A stretch of 64,000 nt of DNA, taken from positions 1 to 64,000 of the forward strand of contig NZ_MTSE01000011.1 of assembly GCF_002154225.1 (NCBI RefSeq). Direction: 5' to 3'. This DNA is from Hymenobacter crusticola. Its GTDB lineage: Bacteria; Bacteroidota; Bacteroidia; Cytophagales; Hymenobacteraceae. The notes under the pieces were generated by a model that made no database searches, was not told where the DNA came from, and saw only the letters and a list, made by a program, of their open reading frames with translations. A program made the position numbers and the translations under genes. Within the stretch, counting starts at the first letter, position 1; each line of letters begins with the position of its first letter. This document shows, piece by piece, positions 52,775-63,388 of this stretch.

Positions 52775-52870
52775 ATGGCGCCCGCTCTCATGATTCCGTT
52801 GCTCACTGCCGCTGGCCTCGCTGGCTTCTGGCTCTTCTATAAATCCGTGGAATACTTCGACCACATCTAA
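52775..52870 (+). CDS. 31-residue membrane peptide upstream of kdpF
   Basis: ATG 52775 to TAA 52868-52870. Starts MAPALMIPLLTAAGLAGFWL and ends VEYFDHI: one transmembrane helix with an acidic tail. Lies 13 bp before kdpF, in the same direction. KdpF-like in size but without its pattern; may be another accessory subunit or a leader peptide. Confidence 0.55.
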   Translation: MAPALMIPLLTAAGLAGFWLFYKSVEYFDHI

Positions 52871-52883
52871 CGCCCGTTGCGCC

Positions 52884-52964
52884 ATGATGATTGCCCTTTT
52901 TCTGTTGTCGCTGGCCGTGTTTGGCTACCTGATCTACGTGCTGCTGAAGCCCGAGCGCTTCTAG
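52884..52964 (+). CDS. kdpF: KdpF, small stabilising subunit of potassium ATPase
   Basis: 26 residues: a single helix (LLSLAVFGYLIYVLL) ending KPERF, the typical KdpF C-terminus. Stabilises the KdpABC complex. Located 37 bp before kdpA, as in other kdp operons. Too short for ordinary gene finding. Confidence 0.88.
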   Translation: MMIALFLLSLAVFGYLIYVLLKPERF

Positions 52965-53001
52965 TCGCCTTCTGCCTTTTCCCTTCTACTTCTCTCGTGT
53001 T

Positions 53002-54702
53002 ATGAATCAAGATTTGCTAGGTGTCCTCGTCATGTTTGGCCTCGCGCTGGGGCTGGCGCTGCCGCTCGGACGCTTTTTGGCGAACGTATTCCGCGGCGAC
53101 AAAAATGCGCTGGACTTCCTCGCGCCCGTCGAGCGCGGCATTTTCCGCCTTTCGGGCATCGACGCCAACCGCGAAATGACGTGGCAGCAGCACCTAGTGG
53201 CGCTGCTCACCATCAACCTTGTATGGTTTGTGCTGGCCATGGCCGTGCTCTGCACCCAAGGCGTGCTGCCCCTCAACCCCGACCACAACCCCAGCATGTC
53301 ACCGGACCTAGCCTTCAACACGGCTATTTCCTTTCTGGTGAACTGCAACTTGCAGCACTACTCCGGCGAGTCGGGCCTGTCGTATCTGTCGCAGATTGTG
53401 GTGATTACCTTCTTGCAGTTTGTGTCGGCCGCCACCGGTATTGCCGCCGCGGTGGTCATCTTCAACGCCCTACAAGCTCGCACCACCGACAAGCTCGGCA
53501 ACTTCTACAACTACTTTCTCAAGAGCCTGACGCGCTTGCTGTTGCCTTTGTCGCTGGTCATTGCGCTCATCCTAGCCTTCAACGGCACGCCCATGACCAT
53601 GGCTGGCAAGCAAGAGCTTGTTACGCTGCAAGGCGACTCAGTGGCCGTGAGCCGCGGCCCGGTGGCCGCCATGGTGGCTATCAAGGAGCTGGGTACCAAC
53701 GGCGGCGGCTTCTACGGTGCCAACTCGGCGCACCCGCTCGAAAACCCCAACTTCGTCACCAACGTGGTCGAGAACGTGGCCCTGACGCTGATTCCGCTGG
53801 CCATGATCTTCGCCCTGGGCTTCTACCTCAAGCGTAAGCGCCTGGCCTGGATGATCTTTGGGGTGATGACCGTAGGCTTCGTGGCCCTGCTCGCCCCCAC
53901 CATCTACTACGAAATGCACGGCAACCCCGCCATTTCCCAGATGGGCATCAACCAGAGTCTAGGGGCGCTGGAGGGCAAGGAAATGCGGTTTGGGGCGGCG
54001 GCTTCAGCCTACTGGTCCATCACCAACACCGTGATTTCCTGCGGCTCCATCAACTCCATGCACGACTCGTTTATGCCGCTGTCGGGCCTGTGTCAGATGC
54101 TAGGCATGATGACCAACGCCTTCTACGGGGGCTGCGGCGTGGGTCTGCTCAACTTCTTCGCCTATCTGATTATCGCCGTGTTCATTGCGGGCCTGATGGT
54201 GGGCCGCACGCCGGAGTTCCTGGGCAAAAAGATTGAAGCCCGCGAGATGAAAATTGCCGTTATCGTGACGCTGCTGCACCCGCTGCTCATCCTGGCTGGC
54301 ACCGCCATGACGGCTCACCTCTACGCCGGCAACCCCACCGAATACGCGGGCTGGCTCGCCAACCCCGGCTACCACGGCTTCTCGGAAATGCTCTACGAGT
54401 TCACCTCCGCCTCCGCCAACAACGGTTCCGGCTTCGAGGGCCTCGGCGACAACACGCCGTGGTGGAACATCTCGACGGGCGTGGTGCTGCTGCTCTCGCG
54501 CTTCCTGCCCATCATCGGCCCGGTCGCCATTGCCGGCCTGCTCGCCCGCAAGAAAGTCGTGCCCGAATCGGCCGGCACGCTCCCCGCCGACACAGCCACC
54601 TTCGGCGTGATGGTGCTGGCGGTTATCGTCATCATCGCCGCCCTGGCCTTCTTCCCAGCCCTGGCCCTAGGCCCTATTGCTGAGCATTTTAGCCTGTATT
54701 AG
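53002..54702 (+). CDS. kdpA: Potassium-transporting ATPase subunit KdpA
   Basis: 566 residues, ten or more membrane helices. Potassium selectivity loops are visible (FLVNCNLQHYSGESGLSY, LGTNGGGFYGANSAHPLENP, NTVISCGSINSMHDSFMPL, FTSASANNGSGFEGLG), matching the four filter segments of the SKT superfamily. Imports potassium through the inner membrane as part of KdpFABC. Confidence 0.97.
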   Translation: MNQDLLGVLVMFGLALGLALPLGRFLANVFRGDKNALDFLAPVERGIFRLSGIDANREMTWQQHLVALLTINLVWFVLAMAVLCTQGVLPLNPDHNPSMSPDLAFNTAISFLVNCNLQHYSGESGLSYLSQIVVITFLQFVSAATGIAAAVVIFNALQARTTDKLGNFYNYFLKSLTRLLLPLSLVIALILAFNGTPMTMAGKQELVTLQGDSVAVSRGPVAAMVAIKELGTNGGGFYGANSAHPLENPNFVTNVVENVALTLIPLAMIFALGFYLKRKRLAWMIFGVMTVGFVALLAPTIYYEMHGNPAISQMGINQSLGALEGKEMRFGAAASAYWSITNTVISCGSINSMHDSFMPLSGLCQMLGMMTNAFYGGCGVGLLNFFAYLIIAVFIAGLMVGRTPEFLGKKIEAREMKIAVIVTLLHPLLILAGTAMTAHLYAGNPTEYAGWLANPGYHGFSEMLYEFTSASANNGSGFEGLGDNTPWWNISTGVVLLLSRFLPIIGPVAIAGLLARKKVVPESAGTLPADTATFGVMVLAVIVIIAALAFFPALALGPIAEHFSLY

Positions 54703-54713
54703 GCGCCACACGG

Positions 54714-54870
54714 GCGCCTCACTCCCTAGCCCCCTCTCCGAAAAGGAGAAGGGGAACTAGCCTAGCTTTTTAGCCTTAGTAACTCATTGCCATATCCTAC
54801 TAGAACTAGCATTCTAGAAAACTAGAGCTAGTTTCCCCTCTTCGGAGAGGGGGCTAGGGGGTGAGGCGCC
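54714..54870. repeat. Family F inverted repeat between kdpA and kdpB
   Basis: GGCGCCTCACTCCCTAGCCC (from 54714) pairs with GGGCTAGGGGGTGAGGCGCC (to 54870); inner parts CCCTCTCCG / CGGAGAGGG also pair. A related but different arrangement lies between kdpB and kdpC. These would form large hairpins in the kdp transcript. Confidence 0.8.
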
Positions 54871-54888
54871 TGTCAGAACGACAATCTC

Positions 54889-56934
<2,046 letters not shown>

Positions 56935-56949
56935 TTGATTGAATGACAG

Positions 56950-57117
56950 CTGCCCTCCTCAGATGAGGAGGGGACGCGGCGCCGAAGGCGCCGCTGGGGT
57001 GGTTGACCGTCGTTGCTGATGTTGTTTACTAAAAACAGCCAAGCTAAAACGACCAAACGCAAGTCGTTCACCGAGGAATCACCCCGCCCCCCTCCTTGAA
57101 AAAAGGAGGGGAACTAG
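56950..57117. repeat. Intergenic inverted repeat between kdpB and kdpC
   Basis: CCCTCCTCAGATGAGGAGGG hairpin and GCGGCGCC-GAA-GGCGCCGC hairpin on the left; CCCCTCCTTGAAAAAAGGAGGGG on the right, with GGGGTGGTTG/CACCCCGCCC between. Several hairpins in 170 bp, related to family F. Confidence 0.65.
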
Positions 57118-57148
57118 CTCTAACCCTAGCTTTTTACTTTCTCTTAAA

Positions 57149-57715
57149 ATGAAAAATCAACTGCTTCCAGCCATCCGCCTCACCTTGGTTCTGCTGGTGG
57201 TGTGCTGCCTTATTTACCCGGCCCTGGTGTGGGCGGGGGCACAACTCGCACCGGGCCAAGGCCTAGGTGAAACGGTAAGCAAAAACGGCCGCGTGGTCGG
57301 CTACGACAACGTAGGGCAGAAATTCGACCGGCCCGAGTACTTCAGCTCCCGCCCCTCGGCGGTGGATTACAACGCCGCCGGTTCGGCTGGCTCCAACAAA
57401 GGCCCTTCCAACCCCGAGTACCTAGGTACCGTGAAGGCCCGGCTTGATACCTTTCTGCTGCAAAACCCCGGTGTAACGAAAGACCAAGTGCCCGCCGAGC
57501 TGATTACCGCGTCGGGCTCAGGGCTCGATCCGCACTTGTCGGCGCAGGGCGCTTACGTGCAGGTGGCCCGCATTGCTAAGGCCCGCAACATCGACTCCAA
57601 CACCATTAAAAGCTTAATTAACAACAACCTAGAAAAAGGCGTCATCAACCCCGACCGGGTCAACGTACTGCGCCTCAACCTAGCCCTCGATAACCTAGCT
57701 TCGGCTAGCCGCTAA
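57149..57715 (+). CDS. kdpC: Potassium-transporting ATPase subunit KdpC
   Basis: 188 residues. One N-terminal membrane helix (LTLVLLVVCCLIYPALVWAG), then the KdpC domain with FDRPEYFSSRPSAVDYNAAGSAGSN, PAELITASGSGLDPHLS and VARIAKAR. Stabilises nucleotide binding by KdpB. Both its Leu-Gly pairs are written CTA-GGT. Porin gene follows after 7 bp. Confidence 0.97.
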   Translation: MKNQLLPAIRLTLVLLVVCCLIYPALVWAGAQLAPGQGLGETVSKNGRVVGYDNVGQKFDRPEYFSSRPSAVDYNAAGSAGSNKGPSNPEYLGTVKARLDTFLLQNPGVTKDQVPAELITASGSGLDPHLSAQGAYVQVARIAKARNIDSNTIKSLINNNLEKGVINPDRVNVLRLNLALDNLASASR

Positions 57716-57722
57716 CCGCCCC

Positions 57723-58835
57723 ATGAAAAATTCTTTGCTGCTCGCCCTTGGTTTCACGCTGCCCGTTTTCGCCGCCGTAGCTCAGGAGCAGCCTTCCGCC
57801 GCTGATTCGATCAAAGCCCCCAGTGCCAGTCCTCTCACCTTTTACGGCTTCGTCGATGGCTACTATGGCTATGACTTCAAGCACGCCAACACCCACGACC
57901 GCCCCGGCTTCCTCTACTCCCACGACCGCCAAAACGAGTTTACCATCAACAACGGCATCGTGGGGGTGCGCTACCAGGATGAGAAGGTGCGCGGTGCTTT
58001 CGCCCTACATGCGGGTACGTACGTAGCGGCCAACTACGCCGCTGAAGATCAGGTTTTCAAGCACATCTACGAGGGCTACGCCGGTTTTCGGCCGTTCCAG
58101 AAAGCGTGGCTCGACCTAGGTATTTTCACCTCGCACATCGGCTTTGAGTCGGCCATCAGCAAGGACAACTGGACGCTGACCCGCTCGCTCATGGCCGAAA
58201 ACTCGCCCTACTACGAGGCCGGCGCCCGCTTCACCTACGAAGTCGACCCCAAGCTGACCTTGACCGCGCTGGCGCTGAATGGCTGGCAGAACATTCGCGA
58301 GAACAACCAAGGCAAAGCCCTCGGTACCCAGATTCAGTGGAAACCTACCGAGAAGCTGCTCATCAACTCCAGCACCTTCTATGGCAACGAGCAGCCCTCC
58401 GACTCGCTGAAGCGCCGCCGCTACTTCCACGATTTCTACGTGAGCTACACGGCCACCGAGCGCCTGAGCCTAGCCGTGGTGTTCGACGTGGGCAAGCAGG
58501 AAAAAGCCCAGGATGGCACCAAAGCCGACACGTGGCACACCGGCGCCGCCTTTGTGCGCTACAAGCTAGCCGATAAGTGGACCGCCGCCGCCCGCGTCGA
58601 GTACTACAACGCTGATCATGGGGTGATTATCAACTCCATCATGCCCGCCGCCACCGATGCTGATGTGAAGCTCAAAGGCGGTTCGCTCAACCTCGATTAT
58701 GCCCCCACCAGCAACGTCGTCTTCCGCGTGGAGGGCCGCCTGCTGGACGCGAAGAGCAACATCTTCCAGCAGAAAGACGGCCGCACCTCCGACAGTTACG
58801 GCAACCTAACGTCGAGCATTGCGCTGTCCTTCTAA
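57723..58835 (+). CDS. Outer-membrane beta-barrel porin (OmpL/BBP2-like)
   Basis: 370 residues with signal peptide (ending AAVAQEQ). Alternating aromatic strands throughout (LTFYGFVDGYYGYDF, GVRYQDEKVRGAFALHAGTYV, WKPTEKLLINSSTFYG) and a C-terminal Phe (SSIALSF). Matches putative beta-barrel porin-2 type proteins. It starts 7 bp after kdpC and is clearly part of the kdp operon, which suggests it admits potassium or balances its entry across the outer membrane. Confidence 0.88.
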   Translation: MKNSLLLALGFTLPVFAAVAQEQPSAADSIKAPSASPLTFYGFVDGYYGYDFKHANTHDRPGFLYSHDRQNEFTINNGIVGVRYQDEKVRGAFALHAGTYVAANYAAEDQVFKHIYEGYAGFRPFQKAWLDLGIFTSHIGFESAISKDNWTLTRSLMAENSPYYEAGARFTYEVDPKLTLTALALNGWQNIRENNQGKALGTQIQWKPTEKLLINSSTFYGNEQPSDSLKRRRYFHDFYVSYTATERLSLAVVFDVGKQEKAQDGTKADTWHTGAAFVRYKLADKWTAAARVEYYNADHGVIINSIMPAATDADVKLKGGSLNLDYAPTSNVVFRVEGRLLDAKSNIFQQKDGRTSDSYGNLTSSIALSF

Positions 58836-58848
58836 TGCACTCCGCTAC

Positions 58849-58877
58849 CCTAGCCGCGCCACTTTGGCGCGGCTAGG
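58849..58877 (+). terminator. Hairpin after the porin gene
   Basis: CCTAGCCGCGCC (58849-58860) pairs perfectly with GGCGCGGCTAGG (58866-58877); no U-tract, so it may attenuate or protect rather than terminate. Confidence 0.5.
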
Positions 58878-58943
58878 CCCGGTTCGCTACCGGCTGCTAC
58901 CTAGCTACTTGCACGCTGTTCGTTCTGTTTTCTGCTTTCACCC

Positions 58944-59828
58944 ATGGCACGTACCCTCAAATCGAAGCTCACGCTGGGGCTGGGCTTTTTGTTCGTCATT
59001 ATCCTGCTGCTGAGTGGCGTCGGCGGCTACTTCCTGTACCGGCTGTCGCGCAGCACCGAAGCTACGTTGCAGGATAACTACCGCTCGGTGGCTTACTCCC
59101 GCTTCATGGCCGACGCGCTGGCCGACATGCGCCAGGCGCGCACCACCCCTAGCCCGCAAGTTGCGGCGCCCTCTTACGCGCTGGCTCGCCAAACGTTTGA
59201 GCGTCACCTAGCTGCCGAGCAGCGCAACATCACCGAGCCCGGCGAGCGGGAGCTAGTCGATTCGCTGACGACCTCTTTCCGGCAGTACGCCGGCACGGCG
59301 GCCGAGCAAGCCCCACTGTACGCACAGGTACGTGCCCAAGTAAGCCGCGTGGCAACCATCAATCTGCAAGCCATTGAGCACCAAGCATCCAGCACCCGCC
59401 AGATTGCAAACCGCACCATCGGCACGCTCGGGCTGCTGGCGGCGGTGGGCATCCTAGCCACGTTCTCGTTTATCTTCAGCTTCCCCGATTACCTCACCCG
59501 TCCCGTGGAGGAGCTGACCGTCGGCATTCGTCGGGTAGCCGAAGGTCACTACGACCAGCCCCTGCCCGTGCGTGCCAACGACGAGTTTTCGCCCGTCGCT
59601 GTGGCCTTCAACGACCTAGCCCACCGCCTCGAAACCTACGAAACCGCCGACGGCACCCCGCGCCTCGACGCCAGCGGCCCCCTGGAGCGGGTAACCACCC
59701 ACCACCGCCCTGGCACCGCACCTATGCCTTCTCTGCCCCAAGAAGGCGCGCAGCGTCAGCTAGTAGAGCAGTTGCGTCAGCAAGCCCGCCAGCTTCAACG
59801 CACCGCCGACGCGCTGCTCAAGGAGTAG
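58944..59828 (+). CDS. Membrane HAMP protein without kinase domain
   Basis: 294 residues. First helix LTLGLGFLFVIILLLSGVGGYFL, a periplasmic four-helix-type region (about 35-155), second helix LGLLAAVGILATFSFIFSF, HAMP domain (LTRPVEELTVGIRRVAEGHYDQPLPV...DEFSPVAVAFNDLAHRL) and a helical tail. There is no HisKA, HATPase or methyl-accepting region. Its sensor half resembles that of the histidine kinase at 61398: RNITEPGERELVDSLTTSFRQY here, GNITEVGERQVVDSLTRLFADY there. May bind or tune that kinase. Confidence 0.85.
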   Translation: MARTLKSKLTLGLGFLFVIILLLSGVGGYFLYRLSRSTEATLQDNYRSVAYSRFMADALADMRQARTTPSPQVAAPSYALARQTFERHLAAEQRNITEPGERELVDSLTTSFRQYAGTAAEQAPLYAQVRAQVSRVATINLQAIEHQASSTRQIANRTIGTLGLLAAVGILATFSFIFSFPDYLTRPVEELTVGIRRVAEGHYDQPLPVRANDEFSPVAVAFNDLAHRLETYETADGTPRLDASGPLERVTTHHRPGTAPMPSLPQEGAQRQLVEQLRQQARQLQRTADALLKE

Positions 59829-59854
59829 AGCGTACAGAACGTAATCATCAGGTC

Positions 59855-59940
59855 GTCATGCTGAGCTTGCCGAAGCATCTTGCCCGCAGTAGTATTTGAT
59901 TACCATTGCGGGCAAGATGCTTCGGCAAGCTCAGCATGAC
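59855..59940. repeat. Family E inverted repeat (GTCATGCTGAGCTTGCCGAAG), 33-bp arms
   Basis: Arms 59855-59887 and 59908-59940 are exact inverted copies, 20 bp apart. Shares GTCATGCTGAGC with the terminator-like element at 47531-47594 and the outer arms at 46156-46366. Confidence 0.85.
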
Positions 59941-59999
59941 GGCCCAGCATAAATAATTAAGCACTCACCAATCACCACCTCACCATTTCACCATTCCCT

Positions 60000-61160
60000 A
60001 TGCCCCCAGCCGAAGATGAACTGCGCGACCAATCTGCCGAGCGTTTTTTGCGCTTGGTGCAGCAGAAGCGCCGGGGCCGGCTGAAGGTATACCTAGGGTT
60101 GGCAGCGGGCGTGGGCAAAACGTACCGCATGCTGCTGGAAGCCCACGATCTGCACCAACATAGCGTAGATGTGGTGCTAGCTTACGTGGAAACGCACGGC
60201 CGCCCCGGCACCGTGGCGCAGCTGCGCGACTTGCCCCTGATACCGCGCAAGACGCTGTATTACAAGGGTCGGGCGCTGGAAGAGATGGACCTAGCCGCTG
60301 TGTTGCAGCGCCGCCCGCAAGTGGTGATTGTCGATGAGCTAGCCCACACCAACGTGCCCGGCTCCAAGAACGAGAAGCGCTGGCAGGACGTGGAAGACAT
60401 TGTGCGGGCCGGCATTTCGGTCATTACGGCCGTGAACGTGCAGCACCTAGAAAGCCTGCACGACCAAGTGCTGAAAATCACCGGCACCGACGTGACCGAG
60501 CGCGTGCCCGACCAGGTGCTGAAGCAAGCCGACGAGGTAGTAAACGTCGACTTGACGGTGGACGAGCTGCGGGCGCGCCTGGAGGAAGGCAAGATCTACG
60601 ATCCGCAGAAAGTGCCGGCCGCCCTGCGCAACTTCTTCCAGCCCGAAAACCTCTTGCAGTTGCGCGAGCTAGCCTTGCGCGAAGTAGCCAACCAGCTTGG
60701 CCGTCAGATTGATACAGGCGCGGCGGCCGTGCAGCCCCAGCGCCGCAACGCTGACCGTCTGCTGGCCTGCGTGAACACCAACGCCGAAGCCGCCAAGGAA
60801 ATCATCCGCAAAACCTCGCGCCTGGCCGACCGGCTCGGCGGGGCTAGGTGGGCGGTGCTCTACGTACAAACGCCTGCCGAATCGGCCGACCGCATCGGGT
60901 TGGCCGCCCAACGGCACCTCATCAACAACCTCCAGCTCGCCACAGAGCTAGGCGGCCAGATTCTGCGGGTAAAAGGCACCGACGTGGTGGCCGAAGTACT
61001 GCGCGTAGCCGCCGAACAGCACGTGTCGCTGTTGATTTGTGGCGTCACGGGCGAGAAAAATTGGTGGAATAAGCTAGCCCGGCGCAGCGTAACGGCCGAG
61101 CTTGTTCGGCGCGTCGCCGATTGGGACCGGGACGTAGATATTTACTTGGTAACGTATTGA
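60000..61160 (+). CDS. kdpD: KdpD N-terminal sensor module (soluble, no kinase)
   Basis: 386 residues. KdpD domain with Walker A GLAAGVGKTYRML and Walker B VVIVDELAHTNVPGSKNEKRW, then a universal-stress-protein-like domain (about 245-385, LLACVNTNAEAAKEIIRKTSR). In proteobacteria these are the cytoplasmic front of a four-helix membrane kinase; here the gene stops before the membrane helices and the kinase is encoded separately downstream. Cytoplasmic. Confidence 0.93.
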   Translation: MPPAEDELRDQSAERFLRLVQQKRRGRLKVYLGLAAGVGKTYRMLLEAHDLHQHSVDVVLAYVETHGRPGTVAQLRDLPLIPRKTLYYKGRALEEMDLAAVLQRRPQVVIVDELAHTNVPGSKNEKRWQDVEDIVRAGISVITAVNVQHLESLHDQVLKITGTDVTERVPDQVLKQADEVVNVDLTVDELRARLEEGKIYDPQKVPAALRNFFQPENLLQLRELALREVANQLGRQIDTGAAAVQPQRRNADRLLACVNTNAEAAKEIIRKTSRLADRLGGARWAVLYVQTPAESADRIGLAAQRHLINNLQLATELGGQILRVKGTDVVAEVLRVAAEQHVSLLICGVTGEKNWWNKLARRSVTAELVRRVADWDRDVDIYLVTY

Positions 61161-61170
61161 TTATGCTATT

Positions 61171-61293
61171 GGTAGAACGGTCATGTCGACCAGCCGAAGA
61201 TATCTCGCGCGCTGATGTTAGGATGGTAGACCCCAGGATTGGAGTTAGTATGGCACGCGAGATGTCTTCGGCTGATCGACATGACTGTTCTAC
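61171..61293. repeat. Family B inverted repeat
   Basis: GGTAGAACGGTCATGTCGAC (from 61171) pairs with GTCGACATGACTGTTCTACC-type sequence, here ATCGACATGACTGTTCTACC (to about 61293), with inner CAGCCGAAGA/TCTTCGGCTG and CTCGCGCGC/GCACGCGAG. Confidence 0.8.
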
Positions 61294-61397
61294 CAACAGC
61301 CCGCGAAATTTCTCGCTAGGCGCGAAATGACGTCCTGCTAGTTGTTCTTGGCTCTTTCACTCCCTTATCGCCATTTATCTTTCGCCTGCTCAGCAGC

Positions 61398-63257
61398 ATG
61401 AACTTAAAAAATAAAATTACGCTCGGCTTTTTGGCGGTTCTGGCCATGCTCATTGGGGTGAGTGCTTACGCGTTGTACTCCGTGAAGCGCTTAGAACGCT
61501 CCTCGTCGATGGTGTTGCAAGACAATTTCTACTCGGTGCAGCTCGGGCAGCAGATGTTCGCGGCGTTGGACGCGTTGGCGCCTCTTGAGCAGCAACGCTA
61601 CCTAGGGGGCACCGCCCCCCCCGAGTACACGGCCTCCCTGCAAAATGGGCTGCAACGCTTCCGCCAAAGCCTAACCCGCGAAGCCGGCAACATCACGGAA
61701 GTAGGTGAGCGCCAAGTAGTAGACAGCCTCACACGCCTCTTCGCCGACTACCAGCTCTTGCTCGATCCGCAGTCGGCTAACGCGCCCACATCGGCGTTTT
61801 ATCTGCAACAAATTTTGCCCCGTCACCAACTCCTGCGGGCGCAAACGGCACGCATGGTGCAGCTCAACATGCAGGCCTTGATGCGCAAGAACAAAGTCGC
61901 TCAGCAAACCGCTACGAAGGCCAACCGCTACACTGTAGCTCTGCTGACCTTCAGTGTGTTATTTACGATGCTGTTCATCTTCAGCGTGCCTGAGGCCACG
62001 GTAGCCCCGCTGCGCCAGCTCACGGCCAGCCTCGCCAATGCCGCCCGCCACGACTTCACCGCCTCCATTCCCGAAGAAGGCAACGACGAATTCACCCAAG
62101 TGGCGCGCTCCTTCAACCAGATGCTGCTGCAGCTCCGCGACTACCGCACCTCCACCCTCGCCGAGCTGATTACCGAACGAAACCGCGTGGTCAGCATCGT
62201 GAACAGCCTCGACGAGGGACTGCTGCTGATCGACCAAAACCGCCGCGTGATTGTGGCGAACCCCGTGGTGAGCAACCTGCTAGGCATTCCGTTGGAGCAG
62301 CTCGAAAACCGCGTGGCTGATGAAGTAGCGAAGGAAAATGATCTGCTGCGCGAGATGCTGAACCGCCTGGACCTGCCGCCGAACCGCCGCGAAGCCGACC
62401 CGCCCCTGCTCACCCTAGCCCAAGCCGGCGAGGAAGCCTACTACCGCCTCATCGTGCACGACGTGGTTTCCTACAACGAGGCGCTGGAGAAGAAGGCGTT
62501 TGTGGGCTCCATCCTGCTGCTGCGCAACGTGTCGGATTTTAAAAAGCTAGACCAAGCCAAGTCGAACTTCCTGGCCACCGTGTCGCACGAGTTGAAGACG
62601 CCACTGTCGAGCATCAACTTCAGCCTCATGCTGTTGCAAGATCAGCGCGTGGGTCCGATCAACGAGGCACAGCAGAAGCTACTCGCCACCCTGAACCGCG
62701 AAAACCAGCGCTTGCTGAAGCTCGTGGGCGAGCTGATCGACGTATCGCGGCTGGAGTCGGGCAACATTCAGCTCAACTTCCAGCCCAGCCGCATCCACGA
62801 CATCGTGCAGTTTGGCGCCGACACCATCCAGCTTCAGCTTCAGCCCAAACAGCTCACCCTCAATATCGAAGTGCCGGAAACCCTGCCGCCGGTGCGCGCC
62901 GATATCGAAAAAACCACGTGGGTGCTGCTTAACCTACTTGCCAACGCCATCCGCTACTCGCCGGAGCAAGAAGCCATTCACATCCGCGCCGACCTAGCCC
63001 CCGACGGGCAGCAGGTGCAAGTGCGCGTGCGCGACCACGGCCCCGGCATCGCGCCGCAGTACCAGGAGAAAATCTTCCAGCGCTTCGTGCAAATTCCCGA
63101 CAAAAACGGCTACAAAGGCGGCTCCGGCTTAGGGCTGAGCATCGCCCGCGAGTTTATCACGAGCCAAGGCGGGCGGCTGTGGGTAGAAAGCGAGCTAGGG
63201 TCGGGCAGCACATTCGTGTTTAGCTTGCCCGTAGTAGCGCAAGGTGAGGTAAGCTAG
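61398..63257 (+). CDS. HAMP-PAS histidine kinase, probable Kdp sensor kinase
   Basis: 619 residues. Helix 1 (ITLGFLAVLAMLIGVSAYALY), periplasmic four-helix-type region, helix 2 (YTVALLTFSVLFTMLFIFSV), HAMP (APLRQLTASLANAARHDF), PAS (ITERNRVVSIVNSLDEGLLLI), HisKA FLATVSHELKTPLSSINF, and HATPase_c with NLLANAIRYS, DHGPGIA and GGSGLGLSIAREF. Together with the KdpD module it replaces the single KdpD kinase. The cognate regulator is probably the NtrC-type protein at 49218. Confidence 0.93.
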   Translation: MNLKNKITLGFLAVLAMLIGVSAYALYSVKRLERSSSMVLQDNFYSVQLGQQMFAALDALAPLEQQRYLGGTAPPEYTASLQNGLQRFRQSLTREAGNITEVGERQVVDSLTRLFADYQLLLDPQSANAPTSAFYLQQILPRHQLLRAQTARMVQLNMQALMRKNKVAQQTATKANRYTVALLTFSVLFTMLFIFSVPEATVAPLRQLTASLANAARHDFTASIPEEGNDEFTQVARSFNQMLLQLRDYRTSTLAELITERNRVVSIVNSLDEGLLLIDQNRRVIVANPVVSNLLGIPLEQLENRVADEVAKENDLLREMLNRLDLPPNRREADPPLLTLAQAGEEAYYRLIVHDVVSYNEALEKKAFVGSILLLRNVSDFKKLDQAKSNFLATVSHELKTPLSSINFSLMLLQDQRVGPINEAQQKLLATLNRENQRLLKLVGELIDVSRLESGNIQLNFQPSRIHDIVQFGADTIQLQLQPKQLTLNIEVPETLPPVRADIEKTTWVLLNLLANAIRYSPEQEAIHIRADLAPDGQQVQVRVRDHGPGIAPQYQEKIFQRFVQIPDKNGYKGGSGLGLSIAREFITSQGGRLWVESELGSGSTFVFSLPVVAQGEVS

Positions 63258-63376
63258 GGTTACATTCTGGTCCGCCACCTTATGTGTCCGATCAATTACT
63301 AGCTGCCTGCATTTCTCCAGGGGTTCAACTTGCTTTATGCGCACAAATCAATAGTAGCCAGTTGACTTGATTTGCA

Positions 63377-63384
63377 TAACTTTG
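63377..63384 (+). promoter_or_regulatory. Bacteroidota -7 element TAACTTTG
   Basis: Exact TAnnTTTG, only 4 bp before the GTG at 63389. No clear -33 TTTG. Implies a leaderless mRNA. Confidence 0.5.
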
Positions 63385-63388
63385 GCCG

